64,000 nucleotides of DNA from Mesorhizobium loti CJ3sym (lineage in GTDB: Bacteria > Pseudomonadota > Alphaproteobacteria > Rhizobiales > Rhizobiaceae), in assembly GCF_000472785.1 (NCBI RefSeq), contig NZ_KI421462.1:273994-337993 (forward strand). The letters run 5' to 3'. The notes beneath the pieces were generated by a model. It saw nothing but the letters and a program-made list of their open reading frames with translations, did no database searches and was not told the DNA's origin. Of this stretch, positions 16,038 to 24,986 are shown in pieces. Made by a program: the position numbers and the translations under genes. Numbering within the stretch: the stretch's first letter is position 1; each line of letters starts with the position of its first letter.

Positions 16038-16080
16038 AAAAAAGGCGCCCTGCCGGCGGGGAGGTACATCGGCAGGGCGC
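16038..16080 (-). terminator. Rho-independent terminator on the minus strand
   Basis: On the minus strand GCGCCCTGCCG and CGGCAGGGCGC form a perfect 11-bp stem, followed by C and six T. The loop contains ACCTCCCC. It lies about 290 bases after the aminotransferase stop, so it ends either a long 3' UTR or a separate small RNA. Confidence 0.75.
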
Positions 16081-16369
16081 GCCGCACAAACACCCTGGTC
16101 GTTGGGCAACAGGACAGCGGCGGCAGAACTGATTTGGTTATCGCTTGCGATCAAAGGTATCCGAAGCATGCTTAGAATCCGACGGCTTCAAGTTCAGCAG
16201 TTTCGGTCGGCTCGGCGCGAAATGCGCTGTCAACCCGCCTTCACCAATGGGACACCGTGGGCGACAGGCTGACGTCAAAGCGTTTGGTCCGTGGGAAAGT
16301 TCCTCCCAGGGACCACTTTACCCGGGACGGCGTCGAACCCGGGGCTCGCTTCCGTCGGCACTCGCATGT

Positions 16370-17776
16370 TCATATCGCACCCTCGGCCTTCAGCGCGCGA
16401 TAGGTCGTCTCGACTGATTTCGCGGTTGCGTTGACGATTATGTCGATCTCCTTCCGGGTGATGATCAAAGGCGGGGCAAAGCCGAGGATATCGCCGTGTG
16501 GCATGGCACGGCCGATGACACCATTCTCGAACAGAGCAGCGGCGGCTCGAACCCCGACCTGAAGATCGGATTCAAACGGTATTCTCTGCTTTGGATCTCG
16601 CATCAGCTCTACGGCGGAGAGGATTCCGACACCACGAACCTCGCCAACAATGGGGTGTCCCGCCAGTTCGGCATTCATGCGGGCATGCCAATACGGGCCG
16701 ACATCGCGGACATGCTCCAGGATATTTCTTTCCTTTAGGAGTCGAATATTGGCGAGCGCGGCCGCAGCGCAAAGCGTGTGACCCGAATATGTCCAGCCAT
16801 GGCCGAGGGCGCCGTGCTTCTCTGTTCCTTGTTCCAAGATCGACCAGACGCGGTCGCCAATGATTGACCCGGAGATGGGCAGGTAGGCGGAACTCAAACC
16901 CTTGGCGATGGTCACGAAGTCCGGCCGCATGCCATAGAGGTGGGAACCGAATTTCTCACCGGTTCGTCCAAACCCGCAAACCACCTCGTCGGCGATCAGC
17001 AGGATATCGTACTTGTCGAGCACGCTTTGAATAGCGGTCCAGTATCCTTTTGGGGGTGGAACGATACCGCCTGTCCCAAGCACCGGCTCTCCAATAAAAG
17101 CTGCAACGGTCTCCGGGCCTTCAGCCACGATAAGGGCTTCAAGTTCATCCGCGCAGCGTTTCGAGAATGCTTGCTCACTTTCGCCGTCATGCGCCTGGCG
17201 ATAGTGGTGCGGCGTCGTGGTATGGCGCACCAAGTCCAGCGGCAGGTCGAAGAAATTATGGAAGAAGGCAAGGCCTGTCAGGCTCCCGGTGACCAGCCCG
17301 GACCCGTGATAGCCGCGATGACGCGAGATGATCTTCTTCTTTTCAGGGCGGCCCAGAATGTTGTTGTAGTACCAGACCAGCTTGATGTTGGTTTCGTTGG
17401 CGTCGGAGCCGGAAAGGCCGAAAAAGACCCTTCGCATGTTCTGACCAAAATACTCGACCACGGCCTCTGCCAAGAGGGCGACTGGCTCTGTTCCTTGACT
17501 TGCATAGATATGGGCGAACGGCATTTCGTGTGCTTGCCTGGCAATGGCCTCGGCAATTTCCGTGCAGCCATATCCCATGTTGACGCAGTAGAGCCCACCG
17601 AAACCGTCGAGGCTCTTTCGGCCTTCGGTATCCCAAATGTACACGCCTTCCGCACCGGCCATGATCCGATTTGGGGTCTCGCCTCGGCTGTGCTTGGCCA
17701 GATGCGTGGACGGATGAAAGACGAAGCTTCGATCCTTCTCTCTGAGTTGCTCGGTTCCCAGATTACTCAACCGCAT
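16370..17776 (-). CDS. Class III aminotransferase (DoeD/omega-transaminase type)
   Basis: PLP-dependent aminotransferase of 468 residues. Motifs: GFGGLYCVNMGYG (N-terminal substrate loop), SRHRGYHGSG, DEVVCGFGRTG (PLP-binding Asp) and TIAKGLSSAYLPISG (PLP-binding Lys). The ATG at 17776 follows GAGGAGAGG. The family includes DoeD, which converts 2,4-diaminobutyrate to aspartate semialdehyde in ectoine breakdown. The neighbouring AsnC regulator, aldehyde dehydrogenase and DoeB-like deacylase support a similar omega-amino role: removal of a terminal amino group to give a semialdehyde for the dehydrogenase. Beta-alanine or taurine-type substrates are alternatives. Confidence 0.88.
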   Translation of the reverse strand: MRLSNLGTEQLREKDRSFVFHPSTHLAKHSRGETPNRIMAGAEGVYIWDTEGRKSLDGFGGLYCVNMGYGCTEIAEAIARQAHEMPFAHIYASQGTEPVALLAEAVVEYFGQNMRRVFFGLSGSDANETNIKLVWYYNNILGRPEKKKIISRHRGYHGSGLVTGSLTGLAFFHNFFDLPLDLVRHTTTPHHYRQAHDGESEQAFSKRCADELEALIVAEGPETVAAFIGEPVLGTGGIVPPPKGYWTAIQSVLDKYDILLIADEVVCGFGRTGEKFGSHLYGMRPDFVTIAKGLSSAYLPISGSIIGDRVWSILEQGTEKHGALGHGWTYSGHTLCAAAALANIRLLKERNILEHVRDVGPYWHARMNAELAGHPIVGEVRGVGILSAVELMRDPKQRIPFESDLQVGVRAAAALFENGVIGRAMPHGDILGFAPPLIITRKEIDIIVNATAKSVETTYRALKAEGAI

Positions 17777-17934
17777 AGTCCTCTCCTCGCGATGGATTGG
17801 CGGAGGGCACTCGGCCGGCCGCGTTAGCAATTACCATACCGCAAACGCCTCTCCAGTTTCGCGGGAATGCACGTCCTTCGCCGACGAATTCGCGGAATGG
17901 GGATCAAAAGCCGTGGAAACGAAGGCGTCGGCGT

Positions 17935-18432
17935 TTACCGTCGCCTTAGTGCGGACAAGGGGATTGGTGAATTGGACTTGATTGGTTTGGTCACGACAAG
18001 ACTGTAATATTGATCGATCCCCAAGCCTGCCTGCAGCAGTCTCTCCATGAAATCCTGATACGCAGCCATAGAAGGAGATGCGACGCGCATCAGATAATCG
18101 ATCCGCCCGCCGATAGCCCAGCAATCCAAGATTTCCGGAAATTCTCCGATCGCAGTCTCAAAGTGTCTTTGGTCCTCGAGGCGATGACGTTCCAGAACGA
18201 CCTCCACCATCACAAACACCATGCCGCCGATGAGGGCCGGACTCAGCCGCGCGTAGAACCCCTCGACAATCCCTGCTGTCTCGAGTGCACGGAGCCGCTC
18301 CGAGCAGGCCGACGCCGAAAGATGAACGCGTTTTGCAAGCTCGCTTTTTGAGATCCGGCCGTCTGACTGAATCTCTGAGAGAATCCGGAAGTCCCAAGCG
18401 TCCAGGCGCGCAGGATTGGGCTTCGACTTCAT
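17935..18432 (-). CDS. Lrp/AsnC-family transcriptional regulator
   Basis: 165 residues: an N-terminal helix-turn-helix (DFRILSEIQSDGRISKSELA, LSASACSERLRALE) and a C-terminal ligand-sensing RAM domain (FPEILDCWAIGGRIDYLMRV). These proteins sense amino acids and often control an adjacent catabolic operon; DoeX of the ectoine-degradation cluster is of this family. It lies between the aminotransferase and the fumarase on the same strand, 158 bases from the former, and is the likely local sensor for the substrate amino acid. Confidence 0.9.
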   Translation of the reverse strand: MKSKPNPARLDAWDFRILSEIQSDGRISKSELAKRVHLSASACSERLRALETAGIVEGFYARLSPALIGGMVFVMVEVVLERHRLEDQRHFETAIGEFPEILDCWAIGGRIDYLMRVASPSMAAYQDFMERLLQAGLGIDQYYSLVVTKPIKSNSPIPLSALRRR

Positions 18433-18499
18433 GACCTTGTGCTCTTAAGCCGTGTTGACAATGGAATTGACGCCGATCAACCGAGCTTGGTCGGAAGGC

Positions 18500-20044
18500 T
18501 CAAACGCCGATGTTGCGTGCGATGCTGTCCGCCGCCATGCGCTTGCGCCACTCAAGAGGCCCAGAATTGTGAATTGAGTTTCCCTCAACATCGACAGCCA
18601 TGATGACAGGCATATCCTGCACCTCGAATTCATAGACTGCTTCCATGCCCAGGTCTTCGAAGGCAATGAGCCGCGCTGACTTGATTGATTTTGATATCAG
18701 GTAGGCAGCCCCACCCACTGCGATGAGATACGGCGTTTTGTGCCTTACAATCGACTCGATGGCCGCCCGTCCTCTCTCCGCTTTGCCTACCATCGCGAAA
18801 AGCCCGGTTTCGGCGAGCACCTTGTCCGTAAAATCGTCCAAGCGGCTGGACGTTGTTGGGCCGGCCGGTCCGACGACCTCATCTCTCACGGCGCGGACGG
18901 GTCCAACGTAGTAGATTACGCGCCCCTGCAGATCGAACGGAAGCGGCTTGCCGGCGTCGATCAACTCGACCATTCGCTTGTGGGCGGCGTCACGGCCCGT
19001 CAGCATTTTTCCGGACAAAAGGAGCGTTTCCCCGCAACGCCACGACGCCGTCTGTTCCTTGGTCAGCGCATCGAGGTTCACTCTTCGTACGCCGGCTGGA
19101 CTCAATTCGTCCGTTCCAATGTCGGGCCATTCGCGCAAATCGGGCGGCTCCAGCATGATTGGTCCAGAGCCATCCAAGGTAAACTTCAGGTGCCGGTTGG
19201 CGGCGCATTGCGGAATGAGCGCCACGGGCTTGGACGCGGCATGAGTAGGATAGGTCGCAACCTTGACGTCGACGACTGTCGTCAGGCCACCAAGGCCTTG
19301 GGCGCCGATGCCCAGTGCGTTAATCCGGTCATAAAGTTCAATCCGCAGTGCCTCTTCCGCGCTTGAAGGCCGCCTGGCAATCAATTCCGCCATATCGATG
19401 GGCTGGTTCATGGCCTCCTTGGCCAGCAGCATCGCCTTTTCAGCGCTGCCACCGATGCCAATCGAGATCAGGCCGGGTGGACACCACCCACTGCCAAGCG
19501 TCGCGACTGTGTCAACCACCCAGTCGGAAACGGAGGCGCTGGGGTTCAAGGTGGTAAAACGTGCCTTGTTCTCTGACCCGCCGCCTTTTGCGGCAATGGT
19601 GATGTCAATCTGGTTACCTAGTACAAGGTCGACGTGGACGACCGCCGGCGTGTTGTCACGAGTATTGACTCGTCCGGCGAGCGGATCGGCAACGATCGAT
19701 GCCCGAAGGGGGTTGTCCGGGTCGAGATAGGCCTGACGGACGCCTTCATTCACGAGCTCTGCGAAACTGGCCGTTGATTTGATCCGGGCGTCCATGCCGA
19801 CTTTTGCGAAGACCACCACAAGGCCGGTGTCCTGGCAGATCGGCCGCCGCCCGAAGGCCGCCATGCGGGAGTTCAGCAGAATCTGCCCTATTGCGTTTTT
19901 TGCCGCTGGGCTCTGTTCGCGCGCGTACGCTTGCGAAAGAGAGCGGATGTAATCTGGAGGATGGTAGTACGAGATGTACTGAAGGGCGTCGGCCACGCTC
20001 CTTATGATGTCCTTGCCGGCGATGGTCCGTGTTCTACTGCCCAC
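18500..20044 (-). CDS. Class I [4Fe-4S] fumarase / probable mesaconase
   Basis: 514-residue single-chain class I hydratase. The three cluster-ligand cysteines are at about 70 (RRPICQDTG), 188 (GSGWCPPG) and 280 (IPQCAANRH). The C-terminal beta domain contains VGPVRAVRDEVVGPAGPTTS and SGPLEW. Class I enzymes hydrate fumarate, and several also hydrate mesaconate to citramalate. Location beside methylaspartate ammonia-lyase, a CoA-transferase and a CitE-type lyase makes mesaconase the better guess. The start is GTG at 20044, six bases after the aldehyde dehydrogenase stop with GATGAG upstream, so the two are coupled. Confidence 0.88.
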   Translation of the reverse strand: MGSRTRTIAGKDIIRSVADALQYISYYHPPDYIRSLSQAYAREQSPAAKNAIGQILLNSRMAAFGRRPICQDTGLVVVFAKVGMDARIKSTASFAELVNEGVRQAYLDPDNPLRASIVADPLAGRVNTRDNTPAVVHVDLVLGNQIDITIAAKGGGSENKARFTTLNPSASVSDWVVDTVATLGSGWCPPGLISIGIGGSAEKAMLLAKEAMNQPIDMAELIARRPSSAEEALRIELYDRINALGIGAQGLGGLTTVVDVKVATYPTHAASKPVALIPQCAANRHLKFTLDGSGPIMLEPPDLREWPDIGTDELSPAGVRRVNLDALTKEQTASWRCGETLLLSGKMLTGRDAAHKRMVELIDAGKPLPFDLQGRVIYYVGPVRAVRDEVVGPAGPTTSSRLDDFTDKVLAETGLFAMVGKAERGRAAIESIVRHKTPYLIAVGGAAYLISKSIKSARLIAFEDLGMEAVYEFEVQDMPVIMAVDVEGNSIHNSGPLEWRKRMAADSIARNIGV

Positions 20045-20050
20045 CGGATC

Positions 20051-21484
20051 TCATCCAAATGAACCGAGGCCGTTCACCATTTTCAGGATCTGGAAGCTCC
20101 GTACCCCCTGCTCGCCTCCTTCATATCCATAGCCGCTCTGTTTGACGCCTCCATAAGGTGCATCAGCTGAAACCCCTTTCAGGTAATTCACACTGACAGC
20201 GCCCGCCGAAAGACTATTGGTCAGCTTTCGTTGCGTATCGGCAGCGTCCGTGAAGAAGTAAGCGGCCAAGCCATACTCAGTGTCGTTGGCTTCCCCGATG
20301 GCCTCGTCGAGCGTATCGAACGGAGCCACGGTGAGGATCGGTCCGAACGGCTCTTCATGAAGCACTCTGGCATCCTTCGGCACGCCCGTCAGGATGGTTG
20401 GCGGCCAGTAAAAGCCCGCTCCGTCGAGGCGGGTTCCACCTGTCTCGATGTGGGCGCCGCGATCGACCGCATCCTTGGTCAGACGCTGCATGGCCTCGAT
20501 TCGCCGCGCGTTTGCCATCGGTCCCATCTCCGTCGCAGGGTCGTCCGGTAGGCCTATCCTGATCTTGCGGGCGGCTTCCGTCATCCGGGATAGGAATTCC
20601 TCGTAGAGTGTCCGAGCGACAAGAATCCTGCTGGGCGCATTGCAGCTCTGGCCCGCGCACTCGAACTTGTATTCCGAAATAGCCGGTATCGCCTTTGCCA
20701 GGTCGGCATCCTCGCACACTATAACCGGAGAGTGCCCACCGAGTTCAAGAATGCAGCGCTGCAAATTATTCGCCGCGAGCATGGCCAGCTGTTTTCCAAC
20801 AGCGGTTGAACCGGTGAAAGTCAAGACCTTCACGATTGGTGAACTGAGCAAATGCCGCGATATATGCACCGGCACACCGAAAACCAGATTGACCACGCCG
20901 TCCGGAACACCTGCTTGGCGCAATGATTCAACGATATGGACAGCTACGCTCGGTGTCTCTTCAGCCCCTTTGAGGATCACTGGGCAGCCTGCCGCCAACG
21001 CCGGGGCGAGCTTGCGGGTGATGAGCACGGCCGGATAATTCCATGGCGTGAACGCAGCAACGACACCGAGCGGCTCCGGAACGATCATCCGGTTCGGACC
21101 CAACGGAATAGTCGCGGACAGCTCTTCCGCGTGCGTACCGTTCCACTCCAGCGTTTCGACCGCGCGCGCGTACTCGCCTGTTGCTTCGGCAATCGTCTTT
21201 CCCTGTTCGGCCGACAGGTCCCTAGCTGCTGGTTCAATCTGCGTTGCCAAGACTCTTGCGGCTGCTACCAGGATCTCGCCACGTTCTTTTGCAGGCCGTG
21301 AACACCAAGCCTTGCGGCTGCGTTCTGCCGAAGCGAGGGCCTCGTCCAGATCCGACACCGTCGCCGAGGCTACCGAGGCAACTACCTTCTCCGTTGCCGG
21401 ATTAATCACCGGCAATGTGACTCTGCTACCACCCGCCCGCCATTTGCCGTTGATGAAGAGCTCGTAGCTCCTGGCCTCGGACAT
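20051..21484 (-). CDS. NAD(P)-dependent aldehyde dehydrogenase
   Basis: 477 residues with the full family signature: AFTPWNYPA, GSTAVGKQL (Rossmann), the general-base Glu in LELGGHSPV and the nucleophilic Cys in ECAGQSCNAPSR. It oxidises an aldehyde to an acid and is most like succinate- or other semialdehyde dehydrogenases. ATG at 21484 follows GTGGAG. It is directly upstream of the fumarase gene and in the same cluster as the class III aminotransferase, so it likely takes the semialdehyde made by that enzyme (compare DoeC in ectoine breakdown). Confidence 0.9.
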   Translation of the reverse strand: MSEARSYELFINGKWRAGGSRVTLPVINPATEKVVASVASATVSDLDEALASAERSRKAWCSRPAKERGEILVAAARVLATQIEPAARDLSAEQGKTIAEATGEYARAVETLEWNGTHAEELSATIPLGPNRMIVPEPLGVVAAFTPWNYPAVLITRKLAPALAAGCPVILKGAEETPSVAVHIVESLRQAGVPDGVVNLVFGVPVHISRHLLSSPIVKVLTFTGSTAVGKQLAMLAANNLQRCILELGGHSPVIVCEDADLAKAIPAISEYKFECAGQSCNAPSRILVARTLYEEFLSRMTEAARKIRIGLPDDPATEMGPMANARRIEAMQRLTKDAVDRGAHIETGGTRLDGAGFYWPPTILTGVPKDARVLHEEPFGPILTVAPFDTLDEAIGEANDTEYGLAAYFFTDAADTQRKLTNSLSAGAVSVNYLKGVSADAPYGGVKQSGYGYEGGEQGVRSFQILKMVNGLGSFG

Positions 21485-21681
21485 CGCGTGCTCCACTTGT
21501 GTGAATTTTTTGCCGTACGATCGCCGTTCGATAGCGAACCGCTAAACTCGCCTGAGCCAGTTTCATCGCGAGTGTCGCGGCAGGTCAAATATCGAATATT
21601 GCCGAAATCCATCTGGAATCCAGATCGATCTGATCCTGATGGCCGCAAGAAGACATAGCGTTTCCAAATAGGTCGAAGAGT

Positions 21682-22611
21682 TCAGGTGGCGTCAGGAGCC
21701 GCGGCTGCCCAGGCCTCACTCTCAATTAATTCTCTGGCGACCTTGGGGATGAGCTTGCGGACCGCGGAGACGGCCGCAGAACGCTCATCTTTCGGATTTA
21801 CGGCAAGTACGACGGAACGGGTAATCACCGGATCGACGATTTTGACCGTCCGAACTAGCCCTTGAGTGGCTTCTTTTTGAACGGCTGAGGGGGCGAGAAT
21901 AGAATGGGCTTTTCCTTCTATAACCATGTTGATGATCGTTGAGAGCGAGTCCACTTCAAACTTGACGTCCAGCGCGCAACCGTGTTGTGCGACGACGTCA
22001 GCCACCGAACGTCTGACATTGTTATTGCGCATGGGAACCGCCAGCGGGAACGCGTGTAGATCCGCCAGAGATATCGAAGCTTCGAAAGGCGGTTCACCTG
22101 ATGGCACCACGAGACAGAGCTCTTCGCGCGCCAGGACCGTCATTCGTGCCACACTATCCGCTGTGCGGTAGAGAACTGCCAGATTGAAGCGGCCAGCAGC
22201 CATCCACTCCTCCAGCGGTCCCGTCATACCCTCGATCATCTTTAGTGAGACCCTCGGCAGTTCGGCTCTCACTGATTCAAGCAAGGGGCCGCTCAGCACG
22301 CGAGCGGCTCCCGACGGAATGCCAATGGTCACCTCCCCGGCAGGGGAAGCGGCTGTATTGGTCAATTCCGCCTCGGTGAGTCGAATTTCCCTGAGAATCG
22401 CCCGCGCTCGCTCGAGCAGTTTGGCTCCTGACGCCGTCACGCTTACGCCGGACCTGTCGCGTATCAGCAGCTGAGTGCCGAAGCCTTCCTCCAACTGACG
22501 CACATGCAAGCTCAGAGCGCTCTGAGCAATATTGAGGAACGCAGCAGCCTTCGTGAAGCTGCCCGCTTCGACTACGCCGACGAAGTATTTTAACTGCCTA
22601 ATTTCCATCAT
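21682..22611 (-). CDS. LysR-family transcriptional regulator
   Basis: 309 residues. The N-terminal helix-turn-helix is MEIRQLKYFVGVVEAGSF, then AAFLNIAQSALSLHVRQLE; the rest is an effector-binding domain. The long open frame upstream of 22611 is ignored because the LysR N-terminus begins at MMEIRQLKYF. It is NAC/CbbR-like in general pattern (VEAGSFTKAA). It is on the same strand as the catabolic genes on both sides and not divergent, which is unusual for LysR control. It probably regulates this cluster together with the AsnC protein. Confidence 0.9.
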   Translation of the reverse strand: MMEIRQLKYFVGVVEAGSFTKAAAFLNIAQSALSLHVRQLEEGFGTQLLIRDRSGVSVTASGAKLLERARAILREIRLTEAELTNTAASPAGEVTIGIPSGAARVLSGPLLESVRAELPRVSLKMIEGMTGPLEEWMAAGRFNLAVLYRTADSVARMTVLAREELCLVVPSGEPPFEASISLADLHAFPLAVPMRNNNVRRSVADVVAQHGCALDVKFEVDSLSTIINMVIEGKAHSILAPSAVQKEATQGLVRTVKIVDPVITRSVVLAVNPKDERSAAVSAVRKLIPKVARELIESEAWAAAAPDAT

Positions 22612-22780
22612 TTGAAGTGCCCAACTGAGGCACTTCCCCAGCTTCCTCGTATCTATCTCGAAAAGTGATGGCGAGAAAGCAATAATTGTGCCGCACTGCA
22701 GCAATCGCCCAGGCAATCCACGGCCGAGGCAAGTGGAGCACCTTCGTGTCGTGTCGTCCGAGTCTGGGCTAATCAGCCGT

Positions 22781-23695
22781 TCAAACGCCCAACTCGGCCT
22801 TTGGACCCATGGCGATGATTTCACGGGCCCTCCTGACAACCGGGGCATCGACCATCTTGCCGTCCAAGGCGAAAGCACCCCTACCCTCTGCCGCGGCATC
22901 CCTTTCGGTCGCGAGCACGCGCCGGGCCCACTCGAACTCCTCTGCGCTTGGCGAGAAGGCTTCATTCAGGATGGCAACTTGTGTCGGATGAATCGCCAAC
23001 GCTCCGACGAAACCGAGCCGCCTTGCCTGTATGACGACATCGCGGAACTTCTGCGTGTCCGAAAACTGCCCGATACTTCCAACGAATCCAAGAGGCAGCA
23101 GACCTCTCGCACGGGCGGCGAACAAGACCGAAAGGTTCGGTCCTAGAAGGAGCTCTGGACTTGGTGTCCCGCCAGCGGCCGCGCTGAAATCTTCCGGACC
23201 AAGCGCCATCGCGGCCATCCGTGGATGGGCCGAAGCTATTGCCGCGAGTCTCGTCAATGCCCCCGGAGTCTCGATCTGGGCAACGAACCGAATGCTTCCC
23301 GCGTCAAGATTCCTTTCGTGCTCAAGTTCCGTCACGGCATCAGCGACTTCCATCACCCACTCGGCCGATTCCACCTTGGGAAGGACAAGCGCATTGACGC
23401 CTGCGACGACCGCTGCTTCAAGGTCGGCAGCCAGCGCGCGCAGGCCACGGTTCACGCGGACCAAAACCGACGCACCGTTGCGACCCACTTTTGCCACCGA
23501 TCCACGAAGTTGACGCCTTGCCTGGTCCTTCCGGTCTTGCGGGACCGAGTCCTCGAGGTCGAGTATGACGCCATCTGCACCCCGCTCATGGGCCGTCTTA
23601 ACGAAGCGCGGAACGTGAGCGGGAACGAAGAGCAGGGATCTCCAGCGGGGTACAGACATAGGGCTTTCAATGGCCGGAAAGGTGTCCTTGATCAT
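22781..23695 (-). CDS. HpcH/HpaI (CitE-like) CoA-ester lyase, probable citramalyl-CoA lyase
   Basis: 304 residues of the CitE/malyl-CoA lyase family. Visible motifs are RSLLFVPAHVPRFV, GVILDLEDSVPQDRK (acidic metal ligands), the Mg-binding Glu in AQIETPGAL, and LGPEDFSAAAGGT. Family members cleave citryl-, malyl- or citramalyl-CoA. Beside a CaiB CoA-transferase, a mesaconase candidate and methylaspartate ammonia-lyase, cleavage of citramalyl-CoA to acetyl-CoA and pyruvate is the most coherent reaction. The ATG at 23695 follows GAGG; the CaiB gene ends 121 bases upstream. Confidence 0.85.
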   Translation of the reverse strand: MIKDTFPAIESPMSVPRWRSLLFVPAHVPRFVKTAHERGADGVILDLEDSVPQDRKDQARRQLRGSVAKVGRNGASVLVRVNRGLRALAADLEAAVVAGVNALVLPKVESAEWVMEVADAVTELEHERNLDAGSIRFVAQIETPGALTRLAAIASAHPRMAAMALGPEDFSAAAGGTPSPELLLGPNLSVLFAARARGLLPLGFVGSIGQFSDTQKFRDVVIQARRLGFVGALAIHPTQVAILNEAFSPSAEEFEWARRVLATERDAAAEGRGAFALDGKMVDAPVVRRAREIIAMGPKAELGV

Positions 23696-23816
23696 GGAGT
23701 CGCCTCTGCGGTCGATTTTAGCGAGCTCGCAGGGCCGCCGATTCGCTGGATGATCCGTGGTACACACGCTCTCCTATAGATCGCGAGCGCACCGGCCTTA
23801 CCGACAAGACGCACGC

Positions 23817-24986
23817 TCACGCCGATGTGGCTCTTTCGCGCAAACGTCCCAGAACCTCCTCGCGGACAGCCTCGGTATGAGCGCCAAGAGCCGGGACAGG
23901 GCGCAGCAAAGGGTGCTCAGCGTTGAAGATCGCTGCGGGGGCGATCGTCTCGATGGTCCCTTCGGGTGTTCCGACCTGCACCTTGCGAATGTGTGGGTGC
24001 TTTGAAACATCCGCGACTTCGTTCAGTCGGCCATATGCCAACCCGGCTGCCTCAAGCTCCTGCATTGCTTCGTGGCATAGCAGTTTGGAAAAGCGCCGTT
24101 CGATGATCTCATCAAGTTGCGCACGGTGACCGAGGCGCTCCATATTATCGGCGAAACCAGGTGCGCGTATAAGCTTCGGCAGCTTCAGGAACTTTTCGCA
24201 AAAATTCACCCATTCACGGTCATTCTGAACCGAAAAGATGACCTCTTTGCCGTCGGCACACCGATAGGCACCATATGGCGCGAGCGACGGGTGTTTCACG
24301 CCCGCGCGCACCGTGTGATAGCCGCTGTAGTCGTTTTGAAGAACCGGCACGTTCATCCAGTCGGCGACGGCATCGAACAGTGACACCTGGATGCTTGTCC
24401 CTTCGCCAGTGACCTCGCGGTGATATAGCGCCTGAAGAATGGCGCTATGCGCGTTCATGCCTGCCGAGATGTCGCAAACCGACACACCCACACGGGCGGG
24501 CCCCTGTTGCGTCCCGGTGATCGCACACAGACCAGTTTCGGCCTGGACGATGAGATCATAGGCCTTCAAATGGGAGTACGGCCCTGTGTCGCCGAAACCG
24601 GAGATATCGCAGGTGATCAGACGCGGAAATCGCCGACGGAGATCCCTAGACCGGAACCCCAGTTTTTCGATACTGCCCGGCTTCAGGTTTTGGATTAAGA
24701 CGTCGGCACCGGCAATGAGCGTGTCCAGGACGGCGCGGTCCCCCTCAGTTCTCAAGTCCAGACAGACCGACTCCTTACCCCGGTTGAGCCAGACGAAGTA
24801 AGCGCTTTGTCCCCGCACCAACTTGTCGTAGTTGCGGGCAAAGTCCCCTTCGGGCCTTTCGACCTTGATGACACGTGCGCCGGCGTCAGCAAGACGAGAC
24901 GATGCATAAGGCGCGGCCACGGCCTGCTCCACGGCGACGACAGTGATCCCCTCAAGAGAGTTCTGCATGCTACACCGTGCTTTCAT
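23817..24986 (-). CDS. CaiB/BaiF family CoA-transferase
   Basis: 389 residues of the formyl-CoA transferase-like family III. Visible blocks: VVAVEQAVAAPYASSRLAD, VIKVERPEGDFAR, NRGKESVCLDL and the catalytic Asp in VSVCDISAGM. It moves CoA from one acid to another. Neighbours suggest mesaconate or citramalate as acceptor, giving the substrate of the CitE-like lyase. The ATG at 24986 overlaps the methylaspartate ammonia-lyase stop (ATGA), evidence of translational coupling; an internal Met at 24968 is an alternative start. Confidence 0.88.
   Translation of the reverse strand: MKARCSMQNSLEGITVVAVEQAVAAPYASSRLADAGARVIKVERPEGDFARNYDKLVRGQSAYFVWLNRGKESVCLDLRTEGDRAVLDTLIAGADVLIQNLKPGSIEKLGFRSRDLRRRFPRLITCDISGFGDTGPYSHLKAYDLIVQAETGLCAITGTQQGPARVGVSVCDISAGMNAHSAILQALYHREVTGEGTSIQVSLFDAVADWMNVPVLQNDYSGYHTVRAGVKHPSLAPYGAYRCADGKEVIFSVQNDREWVNFCEKFLKLPKLIRAPGFADNMERLGHRAQLDEIIERRFSKLLCHEAMQELEAAGLAYGRLNEVADVSKHPHIRKVQVGTPEGTIETIAPAAIFNAEHPLLRPVPALGAHTEAVREEVLGRLRERATSA

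Noticed and set aside
15720..16169. 149-codon minus-strand frame overlapping the terminator at 16.04 kb
   Set aside because: It reads through a strong terminator and has no recognisable domain.
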